Assembly: GCA_015499995.1 (NCBI GenBank)
Contig: JADNRV010000721.1
Span: forward strand, 1-15,898
Reading direction: 5' to 3'
DNA from: Flammula alnicola
Lineage: Eukaryota; Basidiomycota; Agaricomycetes; Agaricales; Strophariaceae
Length of the DNA: 15,898 bases
In this document: piece by piece, positions 1 through 10,489 of the stretch
Position numbering within the stretch: position 1 is the stretch's first letter
Layout of the letters: each line of letters opens with the position of its first letter
Notes under the pieces: generated by a model
Told to the model about the DNA's origin: nothing
What the model saw: only the letters and a program-made list of their open reading frames with translations
Databases searched by the model: none
Translations under genes and position numbers: made by a program

Positions 1-60
1 GCAAAGCGCACGGTTATCAACAACGCAGGTGCTCTCAAATTGGCAGAATCGAAGGATTAG
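1..60 (+). CDS. possible 3' end of an unidentified gene (partial)
   Basis: Frame 1 is open from the window edge to a TAG at 58-60, giving 19 residues that end in LKLAESKD. The composition looks protein-like, and a gene ending here would converge on the minus-strand gene that ends at 647. The stretch is too short to identify and could be chance. No domain is visible. Confidence 0.25.
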   Translation, partial: AKRTVINNAGALKLAESKD

Positions 61-646
61 AAGTAGAAAACTCTTTCTCAAAGTTGTAGCTCATAACGTC
101 TATGCCATCTCTGTAATGTCCCCTTCATGCTCGAATTCTAATGTCGACCGTTTCCTATTTATGTCGTTGGCACGAAGGTTTTACTCAGGTGTGATGGCCT
201 ACATGAGCGCTTCGGAGAAGCGGAGCGCTCTCAAGATGCATGATGCAGGCAGCTCATATAGAATTAATTAACAATATGACGGATCCATTTAAACGGCTCC
301 AAAGGAAGGATAAGGATAGCAAAGTATAATTGAGAGATAACGGTGTTGATAGCGTGAGGAATGATACACAAAGGTAAAGAACGCAAATAGAGTAGGTATA
401 AAAACAGATAAGTGGATTATGATGAAGCTTAAGGAATGGACAGGTTTGATAACATTTTCGTAGCGGCGATGGGATAATGGATACATGGGTAATGTCGGTC
501 GAGATATGTTGGGTCGTGGTCGTTGCAGTGGGTATTGATAATGATAACAATTGGTGATAATGTGGTTACCGGTAACTGGGTATAAGGATACGCAACGTCG
601 AAAAGAATAGAATAAGACACGAAACCATTGTGAAAAAATGAGCAGA
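61..646. other. intergenic, no supported gene
   Basis: AT-rich stretch lying 3' of the minus-strand gene. Several short open frames exist on both strands, but they overlap each other, have low-complexity Tyr/Ser/Ile-rich translations and lack splice continuity. I see no tRNA, repeat array or clear regulatory site. Confidence 0.5.
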
Positions 647-2857
647 TTAACCACTTCTCCGGGAAGTTGATCGACTCTGCTGCGACGTTTTCGTGCTGAA
701 AAGAGGTAATGAAATAGAATATCGTTTCGTCAGTCCTCGAAGTTTGCTGTAAGTCCTACTTCGTGCAGAATTTTGCCGGTTCAACGCCCCACTAGGCTCG
801 GCGCGATCTGATGAGGCGGTAGATGTTTGAGGTGAGGATGTCAGCGAAGGCTGTGACATTTGTGGCTTAACGGCATCGGCGTTCATCCAAATGGAAGGTA
901 TGCTCTTCGAGGGGTCTCTCGGGGGTGGCCGAGGAGGTGCAGTGTAAGTGTGATACATTGAAGCGAAGTTTTGTGCAGGTACTGGCGTCCGGGGCACGAG
1001 CTGGATCTCTGACGCAGAAGGGTTCTGACTTTTCAGGCGTAGATACAAATCGTCCGCTGCACGGCCTCGATACGCTTCTGGCGAGGTTGGCGAGCGATGG
1101 CCACCAGTACGCACACTGTCCAGGCTCGCCTGCCGCCGGAGGGACGGGCTGATACGCGGGTCGAAATGCAGTATCGCTGAAGATGCGTTGGCGGACGAGG
1201 AGCTCATAACGCCGTTAAACGACGAAAATTGAAGGGGCAGCTCTGGGACAGGGGGGTGTTCCTCGTGCGGCGTCTTCGCGCGCCCATTGCTGTGCTTCCT
1301 TATATGCCCCGTGTTCAGACGCAGGCTGCTCTCCGACCTTCGATGACTCCTCTTCTTCGCGGCATGCACCGAGGTGGTGTGGTTCGATTCTGCTGTCCAT
1401 GCACTCCTATGGCTGCGGGTGCTCTTGCCGCTACGCGTACTCCGCGTACTTCTGATGCTGACCGTGTCGGGTACATCAGCCGCCTCCGTTTCTTTCGGAT
1501 TCAAATGTACAGGAGGCGGGAAGGTGAAGTGAGGTGATGAGGGGGATGTCGGCGAGGCCGGAGAGAGCGGAGATTTGGGTGTGGTGGAATGCACCGATGT
1601 GAAAGCTAGCAGTGTGGGCGTCATCGGCAAGGGAATTGATGAGCGTCGGTTCTGGATGGTGGATTTCGGCACTGGGACGATTTCTGCGGTCTCTATGACT
1701 GCCTCGGCATCATCCTCGGCAATCGCAGCCTCGTAGTCGTCCAGCTCTCCAGCCATCTTTTCAGCCTCTTTCCATGCATCTTCAAGTTCGGCTTCGAGCT
1801 GCGCTATTCGCTCCTTTGCAGCTGTTAGATCAGCAGTCCGCCGTGCGTAACTTGTGTTGAGCTATTTCAAAGGATTACACAATATCGGGAGATCATGAAG
1901 GAATAATACGTACTTTGCGCAACGCAATGGCCAAGGCACTTCCCCAATGAATGTCAATGAGCTTGTTTATTTGAGCCACTTGGTTGTTGATTTTTATAAT
2001 TTCGTCCAAATGTTTGTCGCACTCCGCTATCGTGTCAGCCAGCTGAGAGGCCAATGTAGCAACGACGGACACGCCATCACTCCCGTCTTTTTGTTGCCCA
2101 AGAGTGGTGGAGTTTAGAGCGTGGAATAACATAGTCCTTCGGTGTACAAGAAATCGATATTTTGACTGCGTCAAGGCTTTTAATGAATCCAATCTCGCTA
2201 ACTCGGCAGGCAGGACCGTATCAAGATTCTCCGCCGTGAGGAGGCGAATGAAGGATTCCCGTGCTGACGACCTTATTGCTCTCGATACAATCCCTTGTAG
2301 CTCCTGAGAGTCGACCGTCCCTATATATTTCATTTCGTCAGACAGACATCTAGCAGATATGGTCGAGAGAAAATCATACACATAGCAGCTTCCATGGGTA
2401 ACCCTTTCCATGGAACAGGTGCAGTCTCGAACTTGATTGCTGGAGGTGGTGTCAATTTCGGAGGAGGTGCAACGACTGCGACGACCTTTGCTGCAGTTGG
2501 AACTTGAACTTGCGAAGAAGACGCTACAGGAAGCTCGTCGTAATATGCGGGGGCTGTGTCTGGCGAAGACGGTTCTTCTGCCAATGGAGGAAGGGATTTA
2601 CGGGCAGACGCGATCGAGGGTCCTGGTGATGATGGTGAAGGTGACACCGATATGGCAGCGGGGCTGGTGACGGCGCTTGACCCTCCAAACTCCGGCAGAT
2701 CCAAAGCCTCTAGAGGCGGGGACGTTATGCCATTTTCCAGAATATGAGAGGCCCGTAAACTGCTCTGTCGCGTCCTCGGCCCCATGGGTGCTATATGCGG
2801 GCGGTTCAAGAACGTGCTCACGCGCGACGAGCTCCGAACGCTGGCGGAATCTGACAT
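647..2857 (-). CDS. conserved-looking Ser/Pro-rich coiled-coil protein, function unknown
   Basis: Three exons on the minus strand: 2857-2380, 2320-1914 and 1861-647. The introns are 2379-2321 (59 nt, GTATGA..ATAG, with a CTGAC branch-like site) and 1913-1862 (52 nt, GTACGT..ATAG). The joined frame is 700 codons including the stop (699 aa), with no break. The start has A at -3. Residues 1-145 are Ser/Pro/Arg-rich and probably disordered. From about 150 (PVPWKGLPMEAAMW) to 295 the protein is ordered and helical, with a block rich in Leu, Glu and Arg (SRAIRSSARESFIRLL, then KYRFLVHRRTMLF). About 240-350 reads as coiled coil (AAKERIAQLEAELEDAWKEA). The rest is disordered, with many Ser-Pro sites and a basic tail containing LTKRYSISLPLF. 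I do not recognise a named domain; a scaffold or cytoskeletal role would be a guess. The structure is well supported, the function is not. Confidence 0.85.
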
Positions 2858-3957
2858 GATTTACTGCCAAGGTGGTAGTAACACGGGTTTCGTCGACAAA
2901 AAGAGCGGAAAACGGAGATAGGGTGTATCTTAACTTTGGCCAATTAAGAACCGTTAGAAAAGGCGGAGAAGAAATATGAATGAGCCTCAAGCTTCAAGGT
3001 CTGTGCCAGCCTCACAGATGGCTCTCAGAGGAAAACACAAGGGACGTGGGTAGCTATTTCGACGGCTCAATCAGGTTTTATCGTGGGAATATGTGTCAAC
3101 AACATCACCAAGTTCATGGCACTCTGTGCTGGCTTTCAGTGCAACTTAAGCTTCAACCACACTTGGAAACTGCTTCCTTTCCAACCTGTATAGCGCTATC
3201 CATGTCGTCTCCGTAATGAATATTCAACTGTTCGCAGGTCTATGCCGAATCTATCAATTGGTTCCGTGTCAAAACGAGTATCAGGCTTAGAAGCTCATAT
3301 GCACTGTCAATGCGTTGGTCTGCGGGAATGGCCTGTGATTGTTTCTTGAGGCTTTGAGTCTCAATAAAAGGCATTTACAACTATTCAATTTAGGCTCATT
3401 GGTCTTGTCTGGGCGAGCAACAGCAAGAAGGCAAATAGTACTTGGGGATGGTGAGCTTGCGCATTTCTTTCAAAGGTTGAACGTTGAGTGTCTGACGCGT
3501 TTGACCCTCGATTCTATCCGATTATGTATTACAAGTAGCCTGCGCCAGCTTGTTTTTTGCCCTATTCCCAAGCGGAGTCGTTTAGTGATGCAGGATTCGA
3601 TTCAATTGATGTCAAAAGATACCTTTGTACGGCCAGCATCATTAGACTATTGCCATGAAGTGGGTTCATTCCATCTATCGTTAACCTGATTGTGATTGAC
3701 CTGCAAGCACTGGTGTTCAGAGTAGACTTCTCGACGTGTGTTATCGTCTGCAGCGGTGTTTGATTTTGGACGCAAAGGCTTATTATGGTTTGCTTCCTTT
3801 TATCTGGGCATTTCTGTTGATAATTTGCTTCTGTATTCGAAACAGGGTGTCGAACCATATCCACAATAAATCGGCCAAGAGCGAATGCAGTCGTCGACGG
3901 TCATGTCGTGTAAAATTATATCACGTGACCCCGACATCTTGACAATGGACATTGACG

Positions 3958-4227
3958 CTATCAACTCCTGAGTCCTCGGAAGAAAACTCATGCCTGAATT
4001 TAAAGAAAAGAAGCATCTACTCGGTCAACCCGAAATCTTTCCTATGTAGGCGAATCCTTATCTGCTGTGATGTGCTGATACCAACCATTTGAATGTGACT
4101 CAGGGCATGCTGAAGGTTCTACTGCTTCGGGCTACAGTTATCTGGGGTCCCATTTGCGACTTTACTTAGACTCCGCTCGTCTCAACTATAAAGTTATTTC
4201 AAGGCATCAATGCATTACTACTTATCA
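3958..4227 (+). promoter_or_regulatory. GATA-type sites upstream of nrt2
   Basis: Four HGATAR matches (read on either strand) lie within 290 bp of the nrt2 start: 3958-3963 (CTATCA), 4058-4063 (TTATCT), 4138-4143 (TTATCT) and 4222-4227 (TTATCA). AreA/NIT2 GATA factors use this motif to switch on nitrogen-source genes when ammonium and glutamine are low. Fewer than one would be expected by chance in this length, so the enrichment is suggestive. Binding is inferred from the motif and the gene only. Confidence 0.5.
4187..4193 (+). promoter_or_regulatory. TATA-box candidate of nrt2
   Basis: TATAAAG lies 54 nt upstream of the nrt2 ATG at 4247, a reasonable place for a fungal core promoter with a short leader. 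The match is short, so it is only a candidate. Confidence 0.4.
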
Positions 4228-4246
4228 CCCGCCGTGCAGGATCACC

Positions 4247-6206
4247 ATGGAAGATCGTGGACCCCCAAAATTCGCCTTTGCACATATCTGGCAACCAGCC
4301 GTCGTCAATCCCATTAACTTAAAAAGCTACACTTTACCGATTCTCAATCTCAGAGACCCATATGCGCGATCATTCCATTTGAGTTGGCGTATGTACTTAG
4401 TTTCAACTTACTCGCTTGGAATTCAATCTTATTTTTTTCAGTGGGATTCTTCGTCGCGTTTCTTTCGTGGTTTGCGTTCCCTCCATTGATCCCGGATGCC
4501 ATAAAATCCGACCTCCAACTGACAAACGCTCAAGTCGCTAACTCTAACATCATCGCCTTGATATCAACCTTTGTTGTCCGTCTATTCATTGGCCCGTTCG
4601 TTGATCGGTATGGGCCCAGGAAGGTCATGGCTGCTCTTCTCGTCATCGGAGCCATCCCATCCGGCCTCGCTGGTACTGCTCGCAGCGCTTCTACTCTCTA
4701 TGTTATCAGGTTTTTTATCGGTGTACTTGGAGCAACCTTCGTCCCATGTCAAGCGTGGACCTCAGTTTTCTTTGACAAGAGCTGTGTTGGAACAGCGAAT
4801 GCTCTTGTTGGTGGTTGGGGTGAGTTTATTGCACGAGTCTGAAGTCGGTCCTTTTGCTGACCGTCAGATACTGCTCACAGGAAACATGGGGTTAGTTTCT
4901 TATTCGTGTTTTCTCGTCAATAAATTTTTCCATGTTCACCCTCTGTTCCTGTATTTAGTGGCGGAGTGACGTTCGCCGTTATGACCAGTTTATACGACAG
5001 TCTCAGGAAGCGAGGCTTATCACAACATATTGCTTGGAGAGCATCCTTTGCAATTGTTCCGTAAGTGGCCTCCTGTCTCATAGACTTAGTGCTCGCTGAT
5101 GCAAAATATAACGACTGAGCAGTACGCCTATTCTTCTATTCGTCGCAGCGTTGACCCTTATCTTCGGTCAAGATCACCCAGCCGGAAAATGGTCTGAGCG
5201 TCACAATACACCAGCAACCCAGATCTCTGTCGCGCATGGCCGCGAAGTGTATTTTGACCGTGATGAAAAGCGCACTACTCAAGATAAAGAAGGCTCCGTT
5301 GAACAAGGAAAAATCATTGTGCATCCGGTCGAATATCCTAATTCGGACCCTCCATTCCAGTCCGTGGTCGATGTAGCGGTGAACGAGCCTCTCACCGCCG
5401 AAACCTCCTTCAAAATCATCATCAATCCTCTAACGTGGCTTCCTGCTCTGGCCTATCTCACAACATTCGGTCTAGAGTTGGCTATCGATGCCAACATGGC
5501 TAATGTTCTTTTCACGCTGTATAGCAAAAGAATCCATGGTTTTGATCAAACGACGGCAGGATATTACACGTCAATCTTGTGCGTTTTCACATCTTATCTT
5601 TGCGTTATCTGTATTCCTTTCCAACTGAATACTCCAGCGGTCTTCTCAATATCGTCACCCGACCTTTAGGAGGATATATCGGTGATCGCGTTTATCAACG
5701 TTTCGGCACCAAAGCGAAGAAGTATTGGACCCTGGGATGCGGTCTACTCATGGGAGCATTCTGCATTGGAGGTGGGTTTTATCTAACCGATAATACGAGT
5801 CCCACGGAGCTTCCCCATTGTGAGTCTTCGAATGCTTCGCCTTCTCTTCTGTGGCTGAAAGACCATTGACTGAATTATCAGTGTCAACTCTGATGGGAAT
5901 CTTCTCCATCGCGGCGACCTTCTCTGAACTTGGTAATGGGGCCAATTTTGCCCTCGTTCCACACTGCAACCCCTACAACAACGTAATCCTTGCTCACACC
6001 ATCCCTATTCTAATTCCAACTGACAAAAATTCATACAGGGCGTAATGTCAGGAATGGTTGGCTCGTTGGGCAATCTGGGTGGTATCATCTTTGCATTGGT
6101 GTTTCGATTCCAGACTGAGCAAGGAAAGGCCTTTTGGATCGTGGGTGTCATCTGCGTGGCAATTAATGCCTGCCTAATGGTAGTCCCTATCCCAAAGGAC
6201 TACTAG
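4247..6206 (+). CDS. nrt2: high-affinity nitrate/nitrite transporter, NNP family of the MFS
   Basis: Plasma-membrane nitrate:proton symporter (NRT2/CrnA type). Eight exons: 4247-4388, 4442-4819, 4881-4890, 4959-5060, 5123-5578, 5638-5819, 5882-5982 and 6039-6206. All introns are GT..AG of 53-68 nt, and the sum is 1539 nt (512 aa), the usual family length. The start at 4247 has a good context (ATCACCATGG). Visible motifs: Arg94 in TM2 (VVRLFIGP), the MFS loop motif GPFVDRYGPRK at 98-108, nitrate signature 1 (GGWGNMGGG, about 171-179), Arg371 in NIVTRPLGG, and nitrate signature 2 (GSLGNLGG, 465-472). In this family the two Arg residues pair with the substrate. The long hydrophilic loop after TM6 (from about GQDHPAGKW) is typical of fungal members. 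Exon 3 is only 10 nt and is needed to restore the signature. No frameshift is seen. Nitrate reductase follows 414 bp downstream on the same strand. Confidence 0.96.
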
Positions 6207-6229
6207 CTTAGTAGCTAGTATCTTTGGGA
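6190..6229 (+). repeat. stem-loop across the nrt2 stop codon
   Basis: TCCCAAAG at 6190-6197 pairs with CTTTGGGA at 6222-6229. Inside, ACTAGCT-like arms flank the stop codon (TAG 6204-6206), giving an interrupted stem of about 15 bp. It covers the last codons and the start of the 3' UTR. It could affect termination, 3'-end formation or mRNA decay, or be a chance product of the codons for the end of the protein. Confidence 0.55.
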
Positions 6230-6237
6230 TGTACAAG

Positions 6238-6449
6238 TGATAGGTATCTTCATGTAATGCTACAAGGTTGGTAGTACATACAGTGTATGCAGCAGTTCTT
6301 ATCGAGCGACAGGGTTTCATCGAGATAAGCACCACCTTCGATTCCGCCAAAGATGAGAAATGTCGCTAAAAGTAGAACTCGTTATCTACACCCCTGGATT
6401 GGTATTAATTCAATACCTCGCACCGCTTATCAGCAAATAGGACCTATCT
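6238..6449 (+). promoter_or_regulatory. GATA-site cluster between nrt2 and nitrate reductase
   Basis: Six HGATAR matches fall in the 414-bp gap: 6238-6243 (TGATAG), 6299-6304 (TTATCG), 6323-6328 (AGATAA), 6382-6387 (TTATCT), 6427-6432 (TTATCA) and 6444-6449 (CTATCT). About one would be expected by chance. Their place just upstream of the nitrate reductase start at 6621 fits nitrogen metabolite control by an AreA/NIT2-type GATA factor. I found no clear site for the pathway-specific NirA/NIT4 activator. Confidence 0.6.
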
Positions 6450-6620
6450 CGTGAGCAGACTTCCAACAATTTGAACAAAAGCGAGCAATGAAGAGTGCCG
6501 TCGCTTTCAAATTTAAATTAAATAAACGTTAACCAACCGCTAGTCATTTGTCACCGCTCAAGACCTCCAACGCTAAATCCCTCAAGCACAACCCACAATT
6601 GATTCCACGAGCCAATACAC

Positions 6621-9600
6621 ATGTGCCCTATAGACAATTCTTCAAAGGATCAATATCAATGCTCGTCTTCATCATCAGACGCTTCCGAAAGCTATGAGAG
6701 AAGTTCGACACCTATTTCCTCCATCGCCTCCGAGGGAGAATTGTCGCAAAAAGAGCTTGAAGCTCCAGACATTAATAACCAGGATGAAATCCAACTTCCA
6801 ACCCCCTTTGTCCCACCGTCGTTGTGTCAGCCCACCACCACCGAGCTCAAGAGTAGGGCAAGAGAGCTTCCGGAAGGTTTAGGTCTTCCTTCAGTTCCTA
6901 AGGAAGATGCGTGCAAGGTGGTTGATCCTCAGGATGTGTAAGTCTTGATCGCCACATTCCTTGACGCTGTCGTACTTATGTTGTTTGTTTCTTCATTTTC
7001 AGAGGAACTCCGGATGGCTGGATTCCCCGCGACTCGCGACTCGTTCGCCTCACTGGAAAACATCCCTTTAACTCGGAAGCCAAATTAAAAGATCTCTACG
7101 CGCAAGGCTTTATCACCCCTAGTAATTTATTCTTTGTTCGCAACCACGGTCCAGTTCCCAAGGTAAGCGAGGAGATGGCCAGCAATTGGACTGTTCGAAT
7201 CCACGGGTCAGTAAATGATAAAACACAAAAAAAACTCACTGACTGAAAGACTCGTCCTTGCGGCGCACAGGCTTTGTACCAATCCGGTCTCGTTAACCTT
7301 GGCCGACTTGCGGACCAAATTCCGGGTCGTGACGACACCAGTAACCCTTGTTTGCGCCGGGAACAGACGCAAGGAGCAAAACGTGGTTCAAAAATCGTTG
7401 GGATTCAGTTGGGGAGCAGCTGGCGTTTCTACTGCATTATTCTCTGGAGTATGGTTGAGCGACTTGCTCGAGCATGTGAGACCAATGAAGGGAGCAAAAC
7501 ATGTCATATTCGAGGGCTGCGATCAACTTCCAAACGGACCGTATGGAACGAGGTGAGTGTTCTCACTAGTCCTAGAATCCAACTTGAAGGTCATCACAAC
7601 GCGGGATAAATCCCAGCCAATTGTTAAGTTGGGCACGCGACAAGAGAAAGGGGATGATGCTGGCATGGGCTATGAACGGTCTTCCGTGAGTGTAACTTTT
7701 CTACGTTGACAAATGAAGTTACATATCGTTGACCGGTCGATGTCAGCCTTGAACCCGATCATGGATTTCCTTTGCGCCTAGTAGTGCCATCCCAAATTGG
7801 GGGACGCTCTGTTAAATGGTTGACGCGAATCGAGCTATCAGATACGGAGAGTCAGCATTACCTGCATTTCAATGACAATAAGGTATTACCTATGCCGGTT
7901 GGACCTGATAGAGCTCGAGGAGAGACAGGTTGGTGGCATGATCCAAGGTGCATCTGCTCGTTACTGGATATATGACATCCTTCAGCTCAACGAATCCATC
8001 CATCATAGGTACATTATTCGCGAACTGAATGTTAACAGCGCAATAGCGTGTCCGGATCATGACGAAATATTAGACACGTCTAATAAATCTCCCGAAGAAA
8101 CCTTCGTCATGAAAGGATATGCTTACGCCGGAGGAGGACGCCGTATAACCCGAGTCGAGGTTACTTTAAATGAAGGCCATACCTGGAATCTGGCCGAAAT
8201 ACAATACCCTGAGGATTTGTATCGAACTGTAGCGTATTCCGACTCCGTTTATGGGACTCTTGACCTTACGGAAGTGATCAATGCTTCTGTTGGTCCTTCT
8301 GGTCGTTCGAAGTTCCGATCGCCACTTTGAAGAAATGCAAGTCCATCGCTGTCGAAGCATGGATGAATCGCTTGCGCTTCAGCCTCGGGACATGTATTGG
8401 AATGCAACAGGGATGATGAACAACTGGTGAGTTACAACAGCTATAACAGCAAATAAGTGCTGAGCGTGACATGTTAGGTGGTTCAGAATCTGTATACACC
8501 AGTTAGAGGGCGGCAAGCTGCAGTTTGAGCACCCTACTAGTAAGTTTATGAAAACACCTCTGACCTCCCCTTCTTGCTGACTGTATGCGCAGTGGCGGGT
8601 ATACAGCCAGGAGGATGGATGCAACGGGTGAAAGACGAAGGAAGAGATCCCTCGATGCCAGATTTTTCGGTCAAAAACGCATTATCAGAGAAAGTCGTGG
8701 AGAAACCTACTCCAGCACCAATATCCATGACAAAACCCGGAAACAGTCGCAAAGTTACGCTCAAAGATTTGAAAGCCCATGCAACTGCAGAACATCCCTG
8801 GTTTGTCGTTCACGGAGAGGTCAGTCTGTTATGCGTTAGACAACAGGAAATACACCAATGTCAACTTCCTAGGTCTACGACGCCACCAATTATTTGGATG
8901 AACATCCCGGTGGTCCCGATTCCATTACTCTCATGTCGGGGGAGGATGCCACGGAAGACTTCATGGCGATACACAGCTCTGACGCACGAAAACGGCTCGC
9001 TGAGTATCATATCGGCACCCTCGAAGAGGATCTCATCCCAAACAAGAGAATCTCAAAGAAGAGAGCGGCACAGCATCGTTCCTGAGTCCTAAGAACTGGA
9101 AGCAAGTTGTTCTCCAGAATATCGAAAATATATCGAAGGACTGCAAGATATATCGGTTTGGTTTACATCGCCCAGATCAGGAGCTCGGCCTGTCCATTGG
9201 CCAACATATTTATGTCCGCATGAGGAGAAAGCTTCAGAGGGCCGAATTAGTGGAGGAGCTGGTACAACGAGCGTACACTCCGCTATGGAATTTGGGGGAT
9301 CGAGGTTTCGTCGATGTTCTAGTCAAGTGTGTCTTCAGCTTCATTTACGATTAACAGGGTAACCGACATTGGCTCATACCTTAGGATTTATTATCCAAAT
9401 GAACAGTACCCACTCGGCGGACGTATGACTCTTGGTTTCTCCGAACTCAGGGCAGGAGACACGGTAGAGCTGAAAGGACCCATTGGGCAATTCACCTGGC
9501 TTGGTGATGGAAAGGCCCTCCTGAACGGGAAGGAAAAAGACGTTCGAAAGATAGGCATGGTGTGCGGAGGGAGTGGTATAACACCCATCTTGCAAGTCTT

Positions 9601-10008
9601 ACGAGGAATATTTCATGATGCAACAGACCACGAAACCAGTGTGTGGGTTTTGGATTTCAACCGTCATCTCGATGATATCTTATGTCGCGACGAGCTTGAT
9701 CGGCTTGCTGAAAAATACGGTTCGCGTTTCGGACTGCAGTATTCTTTAACCGGAAAGACAATTCCCGAGGGCTGGGAATATTCAACAGGACGAGTTAACG
9801 ACGAGATGTTGAGGACGTACCTTCCAAGCCCATCGATAGACGGTATTGTCTGTCTATGTGGGACACAACAGATGGTGCAGGCACTCAAAGGTACGAAGTT
9901 GCCGTCTCCGAGTCGGACTCGTTTCGAGGGGATTGCTTATTATGTGTCTCTGTAGCTTCTCTAACGCGCTTGGGATGGGATGGTGATTCGCAGGTCGTTG
10001 TTTTTTGA
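6621..10008 (+). CDS. niaD: nitrate reductase (molybdopterin, cytochrome b5, FAD), frame broken in three places
   Basis: Cytosolic NAD(P)H nitrate reductase (niaD; nar1 in mushrooms), nitrate to nitrite. Eleven exons: 6621-6937, 7003-7206, 7271-7552, 7617-7685, 7747-7947, 8009-8426, 8478-8539, 8593-8819, 8873-9326, 9385-9890 and 9956-10008, with GT..AG introns of 51-65 nt. Residues 1-105 are an acidic, Ser-rich leader. The Mo domain has the ligand Cys202 in TLVCAGNRR. The dimer domain has QPRDMYWNATGMMNNWW. The cytochrome b5 domain has haem ligands His605 (EHPGG) and His628. The FAD motif RAYTP is about 727-731, the nucleotide motif GGSGITP 807-813, and the end is QVVVF. As given, three single-base losses break the frame, near 8271-8275, 8354-8359 and 9037-9043. 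Unrepaired, translation stops at 8328-8330 after 464 residues, before the b5 and FAD domains. With each loss counted the length is 931 aa, normal for fungi. It is either a recent pseudogene or affected by base-call errors. Confidence 0.93.
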
Positions 10009-10489
10009 GTTCGTGAGGAGAGATGGTGGGTGAAATCGGCAGAGTCACAGTGTAAAGAAGTATATTCAGATGACAAAGGTTCGGAGCAAGCCCGCTCCGG
10101 TCCGGTTCCCGGACACCTTCGCTGAAGGGGCTTGCTTCAGAGTGACGGATTTGATGGGCTTTCTGAATGGTATATAACTCAACGAGGTCTCAACCTTTCT
10201 TCTTCAAGTAAACTGTATCATAAAGCCAGGATGTATAGCTACTATTCTATGTAATTTGTAATAAAATAATTGTCTCAAAAAACTTCCAGTCCATATACAA
10301 GAATCATTTTGTGAAATCCTTGGTTGACAATATGTGATGAGTAAAAGGTTATCACTGGGTGTTTTTCATTAAAAGAAAATTTGATATGCGATATAGAACA
10401 TATATACAATCCTTGGCTGAAACCTTGAGACCGAGCGTTATCGGGAAGTAGGTGAGCGGCACATACATGGGCGAGCCAAATTTCTGTCG
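10009..10489. other. intergenic region, 3' of nitrate reductase
   Basis: No supported gene. It holds a GC-rich patch at about 10080-10141 with complementary GCAAGCCC and GGGCTTGC ends, then AT-rich sequence up to the foldback element. CTGTCG at 10484-10489 is the left copy of the element's target-site duplication. Confidence 0.5.
10125..10141 (-). repeat. 17-bp motif, left copy
   Basis: The reverse complement of 10125-10141 equals 11783-11799 exactly (TCTGAAGCAAGCCCCTT). It is the right edge of a GC-rich patch that begins near 10084 with a partly complementary GGAGCAAGCCCG. The two copies lie in opposite orientation on either side of the foldback element. Confidence 0.7.

Larger units (their letters stand above)
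2858..4246. other. long intergenic region between the coiled-coil gene and nrt2
   Basis: About 1.4 kb between divergent genes. Open frames such as 3339-3689 (+) and 3562-3864 (-) overlap each other and resemble no protein I know. The nitrite reductase gene that often sits beside nrt2 in fungal clusters is not here. The region probably contains both promoters. A perfect TCACGTGA palindrome lies at 3921-3928, and GATA-type sites lie at 3800-3805 (TTATCT), 3818-3823 (TGATAA) and closer to nrt2. Confidence 0.5.

Noticed and set aside
925..1537. Plus-strand open frames 925-1152 and 1229-1537
   Set aside because: They lie opposite exon 3 of the minus-strand coiled-coil gene and arise from its biased codons; no start context or splice structure supports them.
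3339..3864. Open frames on both strands in the nrt2 upstream region
   Set aside because: They overlap on opposite strands, are short, show no conserved motif and do not extend by splicing.
4820..4958. A single intron replacing introns 2 and 3 of nrt2
   Set aside because: Joining 4819 to 4959 gives a stop within a few codons and deletes the nitrate signature; the two-intron model with a 10-nt exon restores it exactly.
8271..8360. A hidden intron explaining the frame changes in nitrate reductase exon 6
   Set aside because: Conserved protein sequence continues right up to both break points, leaving no room for an intron of 50 nt or more.
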